Shown: piece after piece, positions 46,812-54,486 of the stretch
How positions within the stretch are numbered: position 1 is the first letter of the stretch
Layout: the number at the start of each line of letters is the position of its first letter
Source of the DNA: JAVVHH01 sp963848035
Lineage (GTDB): Bacteria > Pseudomonadota > Alphaproteobacteria > Acetobacterales > Acetobacteraceae
Direction of reading: 5' to 3'
Length of the DNA stretch: 64,000 bases
NCBI GenBank assembly: GCA_963848035.1
Contig: CAWKCD010000001.1
Span: 434,001 to 498,000, forward strand
Made by a program: the position numbers and the translations under genes
Notes under the pieces: model-generated
Databases searched by the model: none
What the model was told of the DNA's origin: nothing
What the model saw: only the letters and a program-made list of their open reading frames with translations

Positions 46812-48116
46812 TCACCCCTCCACCTCCGCCGCCGGCTCCCGGATCGCGCTCACCCGGCTCACCCGCCGCCCATCCATCTCCAACACCTCGAACCGCCACC
46901 CCCCGAACACGATCCGGTCCCCTGCCTTTGGCAACCGCTTCAGCAGCGCCAGCAGCAGCCCGCCCAGCGTGTGATAGCTCCCCGCCGCCGGCAGCGGCGG
47001 CAGGTCCAGCCGAGACTTGATCTCGTCCACCGGCGACGCCCCGTCGAACAGCATCGGCCCGGCCACTGCATCGCTCCCCGCCTCCGCCGCCGTCCCCGCC
47101 TCCTCCGGCTCCCCCACGATCGCCGACAACACGTCTGCCGCCGTCACCACCCCCTCGAAACTGCCATACTCGTCCATCACCAGCGCCAGACCGATCGTGT
47201 CCCGCTTCAGCCGCTCCAACGCATCCAGCGCCGTGGCCGTATCCGGGATCACCTGCGGCTGCCGCAGCGTGTCGTTGATCGAAAGCCCCGTCCCCCCCAG
47301 CATCCGGTCCAGCAGGTCCTTCGCCTGCACCACGCCCACCACGTTGTCGATCGACCGGTCGCACACCACCAGCCGGCTATGCCCCGCGCCCCGCACAGCC
47401 GCCGCGATGTCGCTCTTCGGATCCGTCCGGTCGATCCAGACCAGCTCCGTCCGCGGCGTCATGATCGCCCGCACCGGCTTGTCCGCCAGCCGCAGCAGCC
47501 GCTCGATCATCTGTCGCTCCTCGGTCTCGAACACCCCCTCCTGCGCGCCCTCCTCGAGCACGGCCCGCAGCTCCTCCTCCGTCACGGTCTGGCGGATTTC
47601 CCGGTGCAAGCCGAACAGCCGCAGCACGAAATACGACGACTTGCCCAGCACCCAGACGATCGGCCCGCCGACCCGCGCCAGCACCTGCAAGCCCGGCGCC
47701 ACCACCGCCGAGATCCGCTCCGGATGCCGCAGCGCAAGCTGCTTCGGCACCAGCTCGCCCACCACGAGCGTCAGATACGTCGTCAGCACCACCACCGCGG
47801 TGAACGCCAGACTCGAGGCGAACGGCTGCAGCGCCGGGATCGTCAGCAGCCACTCCTCCAGATGCGCGGTGATCCGGGCGCCGCCGAACACCCCGGCCAG
47901 CACGCTGACCAGCGTGATCCCGATCTGCACCGTCGGTAGGAAGCGCTGCGGATCGTCCGACAGCGTGCGCGCGGTCGCAGCCCCCGCGACGCCTTGCCGC
48001 TCGAGGATCATGAGCCGGGCGCGCCGCACCGAGACGAGCGCCAGCTCGCTCATCGCGAACAGCCCGTTCAGCAGCACGAGGAGCAGGACGATGACGAGTT
48101 CAATGCTGAGGTCCAT
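46812..48116 (-). CDS. CNNM/CorC-HlyC family membrane protein
   Basis: 434 residues. N-terminal CNNM (DUF21) membrane domain with about four TM segments (IELVIVLLLVLLNGLFAMSE, and TYLTLVVGELVPKQLALRHP). Then a CBS pair (IMTPRTELVWIDRTDPKSDI; DEYGSFEGVVTAADVLSAIV) and a C-terminal CorC/HlyC domain (LGGLLLALLKRLPKAGDRI, FEVLEMDGRRV). This family is linked to magnesium/cobalt efflux or resistance. The old hemolysin name is not supported functionally. Confidence 0.93.
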   Translation of the reverse strand: MDLSIELVIVLLLVLLNGLFAMSELALVSVRRARLMILERQGVAGAATARTLSDDPQRFLPTVQIGITLVSVLAGVFGGARITAHLEEWLLTIPALQPFASSLAFTAVVVLTTYLTLVVGELVPKQLALRHPERISAVVAPGLQVLARVGGPIVWVLGKSSYFVLRLFGLHREIRQTVTEEELRAVLEEGAQEGVFETEERQMIERLLRLADKPVRAIMTPRTELVWIDRTDPKSDIAAAVRGAGHSRLVVCDRSIDNVVGVVQAKDLLDRMLGGTGLSINDTLRQPQVIPDTATALDALERLKRDTIGLALVMDEYGSFEGVVTAADVLSAIVGEPEEAGTAAEAGSDAVAGPMLFDGASPVDEIKSRLDLPPLPAAGSYHTLGGLLLALLKRLPKAGDRIVFGGWRFEVLEMDGRRVSRVSAIREPAAEVEG

Positions 48117-48206
48117 CCAATTAACTTACCAACCAGCGGGCATTGCGCGAAATCGCGAACGCCCGCGCGGTTGCGCGCCGCTCGGAGGAACGCTAGTGCG
48201 CACAGG

Positions 48207-48692
48207 ATGAACCGCACCCTGCCCTCCATCGCCATGCTGCTGGGGATCGCCGGGCTGATCCCGTTCGCCGCCTGCGGCCTCGGCGCGCTCGCCAACACGC
48301 CCCCCAACGACGCGCTCGCCCTGCTCGGCCTCGTCGCCTACGCCGCCGTCATCCTCGCCTTCCTCGGCGGCGTGCACTGGGGCTTCGGCCTCGACGCCGG
48401 CTCGACCGCCCCCGCCGACATCCAGCGCGCCCGCTTCGGCCTCGGCGTGCTGCCCTCGCTGATCGGCTGGGTCGCCCTGCTGATCGCCTTCCTCGGCTAT
48501 GCCCGCAGCGCCCTGGCCCTCCTCGTGCTCGGCTTCCTGATCACGACCATCCTGGAATCCCGCGCCAGCCGCCGCGGCTATATGCCCCGCGGCTATATGG
48601 GCCTGCGCTGGGTGCTCTCTTCCATCGTCGTGGTAATCCTGGTGACGGTTTGGCTGATTATGATCCTGCACGGACGGGTGGTGCTGTGGTGA
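48207..48692 (+). CDS. DUF3429 membrane protein
   Basis: 161 residues with about five TM helices. The family pattern AVILAFLGGVHWGFGLD is clear. The start is the ATG at 48207 following CGGAGGAACG. The stop overlaps the start of the sugar kinase gene by 4 nt (GTGA), so it is the first gene of a coupled three-gene unit. Function unknown. Confidence 0.85.
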   Translation: MNRTLPSIAMLLGIAGLIPFAACGLGALANTPPNDALALLGLVAYAAVILAFLGGVHWGFGLDAGSTAPADIQRARFGLGVLPSLIGWVALLIAFLGYARSALALLVLGFLITTILESRASRRGYMPRGYMGLRWVLSSIVVVILVTVWLIMILHGRVVLW

Positions 48693-49603
48693 TCGACCTC
48701 GTCTGCATGGGCGAGCCGATGCTCGAGCTGAACCAGAGCGAGGCCGCCCTGTTCCGCGCCGGCCATGGCGGCGACACCAGCAACGCCGCGATCGCCGCCG
48801 CCCGCCAGGGCGCCCGCGTCGCCTACCTGACCGCGGTCGGCGCCGACGCCGGTGGCAACAGCTTCCTCGACCTCTGGCGCACCGAGGGCATCGACACGAC
48901 CCACGTCGTCCAGGACACCCTCAACCCAACCGCAGTCTACCTGGTCCATCACGGCCAGCACGGCCACGAGTTCCAGTATTACCGGCAAGGCTCCGCCGCC
49001 AGCGCCTACTCGCCCGCGCACGTGCCCGACGACGCCATCCGCGGCGCCAAGATCCTGTTCGCTTCGGGCATCAGCCAGGCCATCTCCAACAGCGCCGCCG
49101 ACGCCGTGTTCCATGCCATCGACGTCGCCCGTCACGCCGGCGTCCGCGTCGCCTACGACACCAACTACCGCCCCCGCCTCTGGCCCGCCGCACGCGCCTC
49201 GGCGATCATCCACGCCGCGATCTCCCAGAGCAGCATCGCCCTGCCCGGCCTCGAGGACGCGATCGCCCTGACCGGTCTCTCCGACCCCGACGCCATCGTC
49301 GATTTCTACCTCCATCTCGGCCCCAGCCTGGTCGCGCTCAAGATGGGCGCCCAAGGCACCCTGCTCGCCACCCCGCACGAGCGCCTCCGCATCGCCCCCT
49401 TCCCCTGCACCCCCGTCGACGCGACCGGCGCCGGCGACACCTTCTGCGGCGCCTTCCTGGCCCGTCTCATCGCCGGCGACGCCCCGCCCGAAGCCGCCGC
49501 CTACGCCGCCTGCGCCGCCGCCCTATCCACCACCGGCTACGGCGCCGTCCCGCCGATCCCGCGAGCCGAAGCGGTCCTCGCCGCACTGGCCGCCATCCAG
49601 TGA
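48689..49603 (+). CDS. PfkB-family sugar kinase, 2-keto-3-deoxygluconate kinase-like
   Basis: 304 residues, starting at the GTG that overlaps the DUF3429 stop. The PfkB signature 1 region (GHGGDTSNAAIAAARQGARV) and signature 2 with the catalytic aspartate (PVDATGAGDTFCGAFLARL) are intact. The sequence is closest in feel to KdgK (2-keto-3-deoxygluconate kinase, e.g. YDTNYRPRLWP), but no Entner-Doudoroff aldolase lies nearby, so the substrate is open. Its stop overlaps the next gene by 4 nt. Confidence 0.88.
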   Translation: MIDLVCMGEPMLELNQSEAALFRAGHGGDTSNAAIAAARQGARVAYLTAVGADAGGNSFLDLWRTEGIDTTHVVQDTLNPTAVYLVHHGQHGHEFQYYRQGSAASAYSPAHVPDDAIRGAKILFASGISQAISNSAADAVFHAIDVARHAGVRVAYDTNYRPRLWPAARASAIIHAAISQSSIALPGLEDAIALTGLSDPDAIVDFYLHLGPSLVALKMGAQGTLLATPHERLRIAPFPCTPVDATGAGDTFCGAFLARLIAGDAPPEAAAYAACAAALSTTGYGAVPPIPRAEAVLAALAAIQ

Positions 49604-50451
49604 TCCGCCGGCGCTTGGCCGCCGCGGGCGCGCTCGCCGCCTCCGTGGCCGCATGCTCGCCCGCCGGCATCCTGAACGCGACCGTGTCGGACGACGGCGT
49701 CATGCTGACGCCCAACCTCGCCTACGGACCCGGCCCGCGCAGCAAGCTCGACGTCTACCGCCCCACCGCCGAGGGCGGACGCCTGCCGCTGGTCGTGTTC
49801 ATCTACGGCGGCGCCTGGCGCTCCGGCTCCAAGGACATGTACCCCTTCGTCGCCCGCCCCCTCGCCCGCCGCGGCGCCATCGTCGTCGTCCCCGACTACC
49901 GCGTCTTCCCCGAAGTCCGCTTCCCGGAATTCCTTGACGACAATGCGAGCGCCGTCGCCTGGGCCTTCGCCCACGCCGCCGAACTCGGCGCCGACCCGGC
50001 GCGCATCTACCTGATGGGCCACTCCGCCGGCGCCTTCAACGTCGGCATGCTCGCGCTCGACAAGACCCGCCTGGCCAAGGTCGGCATCGACCGCGACCAC
50101 CTCGCCGGTGCCATCGGCCTCGCCGGCCCCTACCACTTCCTGCCGACCGACGACAAAGACGCCATCCCCGTCTTCGGCCCCGACAACACCCCCGCCAACG
50201 AGCCCTACGCCTTTGCCGACGGCCACAACCCGCCGATGTTCCTCGCCGCCGGCACCGAGGACACCACCGTCAAGCCGCGCAACACCACCGACCTCGCCGC
50301 CCGCATCCACGAACGCGGCGGCAACGTCACCTCGAAGCTCTACCCCGGCATCGGCCACATCGGCCTGATCACCGCCTTCGCCCCGCTATTCCAAGGCCGC
50401 GCCCCCGTCCTCGACGATGTCGCCGCCTTCATCCGGCGGCCGGTCGGCTAA
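49600..50451 (+). CDS. Lipoprotein alpha/beta hydrolase (carboxylesterase-like)
   Basis: 283 residues. The N-terminal RR plus hydrophobic stretch ends in an ASVAAC lipobox, so it is probably a lipoprotein. The alpha/beta-hydrolase oxyanion segment VVFIYGGAWRSGSK (YGG in place of the usual HGG), nucleophile elbow GHSAGAFN, aspartate in AAGTEDTTVKP and histidine in GIGHIGLI complete the triad. It starts at a GTG overlapping the kinase stop and converges with the next gene by 4 nt. Confidence 0.87.
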   Translation: MIRRRLAAAGALAASVAACSPAGILNATVSDDGVMLTPNLAYGPGPRSKLDVYRPTAEGGRLPLVVFIYGGAWRSGSKDMYPFVARPLARRGAIVVVPDYRVFPEVRFPEFLDDNASAVAWAFAHAAELGADPARIYLMGHSAGAFNVGMLALDKTRLAKVGIDRDHLAGAIGLAGPYHFLPTDDKDAIPVFGPDNTPANEPYAFADGHNPPMFLAAGTEDTTVKPRNTTDLAARIHERGGNVTSKLYPGIGHIGLITAFAPLFQGRAPVLDDVAAFIRRPVG

Positions 50452-50852
50452 TGCGCCGGCGTCGCCGGTAGCGGCGCCAGCTCGAAAGTCGCATTCGCCG
50501 TCACGTTCACCGTCTTCGACCCATCCGCGCTTGGATTGCCGAAATTGTTCCGGTCGTTGATGTTCCCCGTCGTGTTGATCTGCGACAGCTTGCACTCGCC
50601 CTTGAACACCGCGTTCAGCACCGCGCACTCCGCGCCCACGACCTTGTACAACGCCTGATTGGCGTCGTTCAGTTCCGCCGACCACTCCGTCGGCGCGCTG
50701 CTCGAGACCGGCGTGCTCAGCGTGATCGCGACCGTCACGCGCTGCCCCTTCGCCGGCGCGCGCAGCTGGCCGGGCGGCGGGTTGATCACGATCGTCTGCG
50801 CCTGCGCCTGCGCCGCGAGCAGCAGCGCCAGGATGGTGATGATCGACTTCAT
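50448..50852 (-). CDS. Small secreted protein, unknown
   Basis: 134 residues with a signal peptide (MKSIITILALLLAAQAQAQ, cleavage after AQA). The mature part is polar with NPPPGQLRAPAKGQRVTVAI, two cysteines (AECAVLN and GECKLSQ) likely bonded, and Asn/Thr-rich strands near the end (TTGNINDRNNFGNPSADGSK). It looks like a small beta-rich exported protein. Not recognised. Confidence 0.6.
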   Translation of the reverse strand: MKSIITILALLLAAQAQAQTIVINPPPGQLRAPAKGQRVTVAITLSTPVSSSAPTEWSAELNDANQALYKVVGAECAVLNAVFKGECKLSQINTTGNINDRNNFGNPSADGSKTVNVTANATFELAPLPATPAH

Positions 50853-50917
50853 GCGAACGTCTCCGATGAGGACGCCGTTCTACCCCGCCGAGATGAACAC
50901 CAGTTTAACGCCGCCGC

Positions 50918-52294
50918 TCAGATCACCTGATCCAGCTTCTTCTCCTCGATCAGCGTCCCCGCCGCCCCCGGATGCGCCAGCGCCGCCTCCAGCTTCGACC
51001 GGTCCAGCTCGCCCTCCCAAGCGCTCACCACGATGCAGGCCACGCCGTTGCCCACCAAATTGGTCAGCGCCCGGCACTCGCTCATGAACTTGTCGATCCC
51101 CAGCACCAGCGTCATCGCCGCCACCGGCACCGGGTTGTTCGGGATCGCCGCCAGCGTCGCCGCCAGCGTGATGAACCCGGCGCCCGTCACCCCCGAAGCG
51201 CCCTTCGACGTCAGCATCGCCACCGCGATGATCGTCGCATACTGCCCGAAGCTCAGATCCACCCCGATCGCCTGCGCCAGGAACAGCGTCGCCAACGTCA
51301 TATAGATGTTGGTGCCGTCCAGGTTGAAACTGTAACCAGTCGGAACCACCAACCCGACCACCGACTTCGGCGCGCCCAAAGCCTCCATCTTCAACATGAT
51401 CTGCGGCAGCACCGTCTCCGACGACGACGTCCCCAGCACGATCAGCAGCTCGTCCTTGATGAACACGATGAACCGCAGGATCGAGAACCCGGCCAGCCGC
51501 GCGATCACGCCCAGCACCACCACCACGAACAGCACGCTCGTCAAATAGAACGTGCCCACCAGCCCGGCGAGCTTGCCCAGGCTCCCCAACCCATACTGCC
51601 CGATCGTGAACGCCATCGCCCCGAACGCCCCGATCGGCGCCAGCTTCACCACGATTGCGATGATCCGGAAGAAGATCTGCCCCGCCGTCTCCACGAACTG
51701 CCCGACCAGCGGCGCCCGCTCGCCCAGCCCAGCCACCACCACCCCGGTCAGCACCGAGATCAGCAGCACCTGCAGCAAGTCCCCGCTCGCGAACGCATTG
51801 AAGAAGCTGCTCGGGATCAGCGCCAGGATGTGCGCCACCGTGCTGTCCTTGGCCGCCGCACTCGCGTAGCTCGCCACCGACGCCGGATCGAGCGTCTTCG
51901 GATCCGCCCCGAACCCCGCGCCCGGCCGCACCACCTCGCCCACGATCACGCCGATCAACAGCGCAAACGTCGAGACCACCTCGAAATACAGCAGCGCCTT
52001 CAGCCCGACCCGGCCAACCTTCTTCAGGTCACCCATCGCCGCGATGCCATGCACGATCGTGCAGAAGATGATCGGCGCGATCATCATCCGGATCAGCCCG
52101 ATGAACGCGTCACCGAGCCATTTCATCGACTTCGCCGTCTCGGGATACACCGCCCCGAGCGCCACCCCGAGCGCGATCGCGATCAGGACCTGGATGTAGA
52201 GGGTGGCATACCAGGGCCGGTGCCGCTGGATCACGTCAGTCGAACTCGTCGCCACGGATACTCTCCCCGCCCTGTTGGTCTCGTCCACGGGCAC
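50918..52294 (-). CDS. dctA: C4-dicarboxylate transporter DctA
   Basis: 458-residue dicarboxylate/amino acid:cation symporter (DAACS). Signatures: SSSETVLPQIMLKMEALG (the serine-rich re-entrant loop), VPTGYSFNLDGTNIYMTLA, and the C-terminal DKFMSECRALTNLVGNGVAC. The overall resemblance is to DctA, which takes up succinate, fumarate and malate, over GltP. It is a single-gene unit; the dctBD two-component genes are not in the window. Confidence 0.92.
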   Translation of the reverse strand: MPVDETNRAGRVSVATSSTDVIQRHRPWYATLYIQVLIAIALGVALGAVYPETAKSMKWLGDAFIGLIRMMIAPIIFCTIVHGIAAMGDLKKVGRVGLKALLYFEVVSTFALLIGVIVGEVVRPGAGFGADPKTLDPASVASYASAAAKDSTVAHILALIPSSFFNAFASGDLLQVLLISVLTGVVVAGLGERAPLVGQFVETAGQIFFRIIAIVVKLAPIGAFGAMAFTIGQYGLGSLGKLAGLVGTFYLTSVLFVVVVLGVIARLAGFSILRFIVFIKDELLIVLGTSSSETVLPQIMLKMEALGAPKSVVGLVVPTGYSFNLDGTNIYMTLATLFLAQAIGVDLSFGQYATIIAVAMLTSKGASGVTGAGFITLAATLAAIPNNPVPVAAMTLVLGIDKFMSECRALTNLVGNGVACIVVSAWEGELDRSKLEAALAHPGAAGTLIEEKKLDQVI

Positions 52295-52470
52295 GTGCGG
52301 GCGTCACGTGATGCGGGCTGCTGGACCAGACGAACTCGGGAGGAGGGTTCCGGCGGCAGGAAAACGGCTGAATTACACGCGCGTGACGGTACAACTCAAG
52401 CCATCGCCGCTCGCTCGGATGTTCATTCCGTTTGACAACTCTGCTGTAGTGATGCATCGGAAACGGTCCG

Positions 52471-52914
52471 ATGCCGCAGCCAGAAATCACCCATCCAATC
52501 CTCGCGATTTTCGCGGCCGCGCTGTTCGGTGCGCTGATCGGGGCGGAGCGCGAATGGCGGCGGCATCCGGGTGGCCTGCGCTCCTGCTCGCTGGTGGCCG
52601 CCGCCGCGGCCGCTTTCGCTCGCATCGCCATCGATTTCGGCGGCTCCAACCCCGGCGCGGCGCTGGGCGCGATGGCCACCGGTGTCGGCTTCCTTGGCGC
52701 CGGCGTGATCCTGCACGAAGGCAACCAGGTCCGCGGCCTGTCGACCGCAGCGACCTTCTGGGCAGTCGCCGCCATCGGCTCCGCGGCCGGGCTCTACGCC
52801 TACCCGATCGCGGTCAGCCTGACCGTGATCGTCTTCTTCGCCCACATCGCGCTGCGCTGGCTCTCGCTCTGGATCGACAGCGTCGCCCCGCCCGGCGACG
52901 AAGGCCCGCGCTGA
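52471..52914 (+). CDS. MgtC/SapB family membrane protein
   Basis: 147 residues: an N-terminal MgtC domain with the conserved ALFGALIGAEREWRRHPGGL, then VGFLGAGVILHEGNQVRGLS and TAATFWAVAAIGSAAGLY. It lacks the C-terminal cytoplasmic domain of Salmonella MgtC, as in most short SapB-type homologues. Family members affect magnesium and acid tolerance; no direct role is implied here. Confidence 0.9.
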   Translation: MPQPEITHPILAIFAAALFGALIGAEREWRRHPGGLRSCSLVAAAAAAFARIAIDFGGSNPGAALGAMATGVGFLGAGVILHEGNQVRGLSTAATFWAVAAIGSAAGLYAYPIAVSLTVIVFFAHIALRWLSLWIDSVAPPGDEGPR

Positions 52915-52922
52915 CGCCCGGT

Positions 52923-53618
52923 TTAGTGGATCTCGCCCGAAGCCTTGATCGCCGCCCGCAGCTTCGCCGGCGTGAACCCCGGCCCGTTGACCACGTCGAG
53001 GATCACCTTCTCCCGCCGCGACACCAAGTCGATCGCCGCCGGCAGCTTCTTCACCGCATCGGCCGGGATCACCACCGCCCCATGGAAATCGGCATGGATC
53101 ACGTCGTCATGCACCGCATGCATCCCGAACACGTCCACCGGCTTGCCGAAATCCACCACATGCACGTGCGCATGGCTCGGCCCGATCCGCCCGCCCACGA
53201 TCTGGAAGCCCGGCGCCAGCATGTCGCAATCCCGGAACGACCCATTGGTTACACACCCCAGCGCCCCCAGCGCCTTGTGGATCGCCGAGTTCACCTCGCC
53301 CCACCACGCGCCATACCCGGGCCGGTCGTCGAGATCCTGCAGCACCACTACCGTCGGCAGATCCGCCTCGGCGACGTAATCATAGTAATCCACCCGGTTC
53401 GCCACCGCCGACCGCGGATGCTCCTTGGCCCGGATGTAGCCGACCCGCGCCAGCCCCACGATCGGCTTCAGCGACCGATCCGCCGCCACCATCGGCTCCA
53501 CCGTGAACCCCACCGCCCGCCGCTCCGGCACGATCACCTCGAGCCCATTGCAGATCGTCGGCGTATCCCACTGCTTGAGCACTTCGAGATCGGCCGCAGT
53601 GAAGGGATATTCGGTCAT
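52923..53618 (-). CDS. RraA-like protein (HMG/CHA aldolase fold)
   Basis: 231 residues. The family core is visible: DTPTICNGLEV, GALGCVTNGSFRDCDML, the GRIGPSHAHVHVVDFGKPVD region and the C-terminal REKVILDVVNGPGF. RraA-like proteins of this type are usually 4-hydroxy-4-methyl-2-oxoglutarate/CHA aldolase-like, not RNase E regulators. Catalytic identity is not clear from sequence. A terminator at 53630-53659 separates it from the CoxM gene, so it is a separate unit. Confidence 0.82.
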   Translation of the reverse strand: MTEYPFTAADLEVLKQWDTPTICNGLEVIVPERRAVGFTVEPMVAADRSLKPIVGLARVGYIRAKEHPRSAVANRVDYYDYVAEADLPTVVVLQDLDDRPGYGAWWGEVNSAIHKALGALGCVTNGSFRDCDMLAPGFQIVGGRIGPSHAHVHVVDFGKPVDVFGMHAVHDDVIHADFHGAVVIPADAVKKLPAAIDLVSRREKVILDVVNGPGFTPAKLRAAIKASGEIH

Positions 53619-53629
53619 GGACTACTCGC

Positions 53630-53659
53630 AAAAAAGCCCTCTCCCTGAGCGGGAGAGGG
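53630..53659 (-). terminator. Rho-independent terminator after the CoxS-L-M operon
   Basis: A perfect 9-bp stem, CCCTCTCCC (53637-53645) and GGGAGAGGG (53651-53659), with a 5-nt loop. On the minus strand it is followed, after one C, by six T residues (A-run at 53630-53635). It lies 24 nt past the coxM-like stop and would end transcription of the molybdenum hydroxylase operon before the RraA-like gene. Confidence 0.88.
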
Positions 53660-53683
53660 TTGGGTGAGGGTGGATAGGCGAGC

Positions 53684-54475
53684 CTAAGCGGCCGCGACGG
53701 CCCGCCGCGCCATCACGCCTATCAGATGCGCGCGGTAATCGGCGCTGGCATGGATGTCGCTGTTGAGCCCATCGGCCGGCGTCGTGATGCCCTTCAGCGC
53801 ATCGGCCGACCAGTTCTGGCTCAACGCCTGCTCCATCGCGGTGTGCCGGAACACACCGCCCTGGCCCGCGCCGGTGATCGCCACGCGCACGCCCGCCGGA
53901 CCCTTGGCGACGAACACGCCGACCATGGCGTAGCGGCTCGCCGGGTTGCGGAACTTCTCGTAGTTCGACTTCTCCATCACCGGGAATTCCACCGCGGTGA
54001 TCAGTTCCCCTGGCTCGAGCGCCGTGGTGAACATGCCCTGGAAGAAATCATCCGCCTTGATCGAGCGCTTGTCGGTGATGATGGTCGCGCCGCACGCCAG
54101 CACCGCCGCCGGATAGCACGCCGACGGATCGTTGTTCGCGAGCGACCCGCCCATCGTCCCGCGATGCCGCACCTGCGTGTCGCCGATCCACGACGCCATC
54201 TTCGCCAGGCCCGGAATGCTCTTCTGGATGTCGGCATTCGACTCGATCATGTGGTGCGTCGTCATCGCCCCGATCTTGATCTTGCCGCCTTCCGCCGTGA
54301 TCCCGGCCAGCCCCAGCGCCGACAGGTCGATGATCGCCGTCGGCTTCGCCAGCCGCTGCTTCAGCACGGGGATGTAGGTCTGCCCCCCCGCCAGCGGCTT
54401 GGACTCCGCATCCGCCGTCATCGCCTTGACCGCGTCCGGCACGCTCGACGGTTTCGTGTAGGTAAAGTCGTACAT
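53684..54475 (-). CDS. Molybdenum hydroxylase FAD subunit (CoxM-like)
   Basis: Medium subunit of a CO dehydrogenase/xanthine oxidase-family enzyme, 263 residues. The FAD-binding segments KPLAGGQTYIPVLKQRL and the IKIGAMTTHHMIE block are present, followed by RGTMGGSLANNDPSACYP. It lies 11 nt downstream of the large subunit. Confidence 0.93.
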   Translation of the reverse strand: MYDFTYTKPSSVPDAVKAMTADAESKPLAGGQTYIPVLKQRLAKPTAIIDLSALGLAGITAEGGKIKIGAMTTHHMIESNADIQKSIPGLAKMASWIGDTQVRHRGTMGGSLANNDPSACYPAAVLACGATIITDKRSIKADDFFQGMFTTALEPGELITAVEFPVMEKSNYEKFRNPASRYAMVGVFVAKGPAGVRVAITGAGQGGVFRHTAMEQALSQNWSADALKGITTPADGLNSDIHASADYRAHLIGVMARRAVAAA

Positions 54476-54486
54476 GCGTCGATCCT

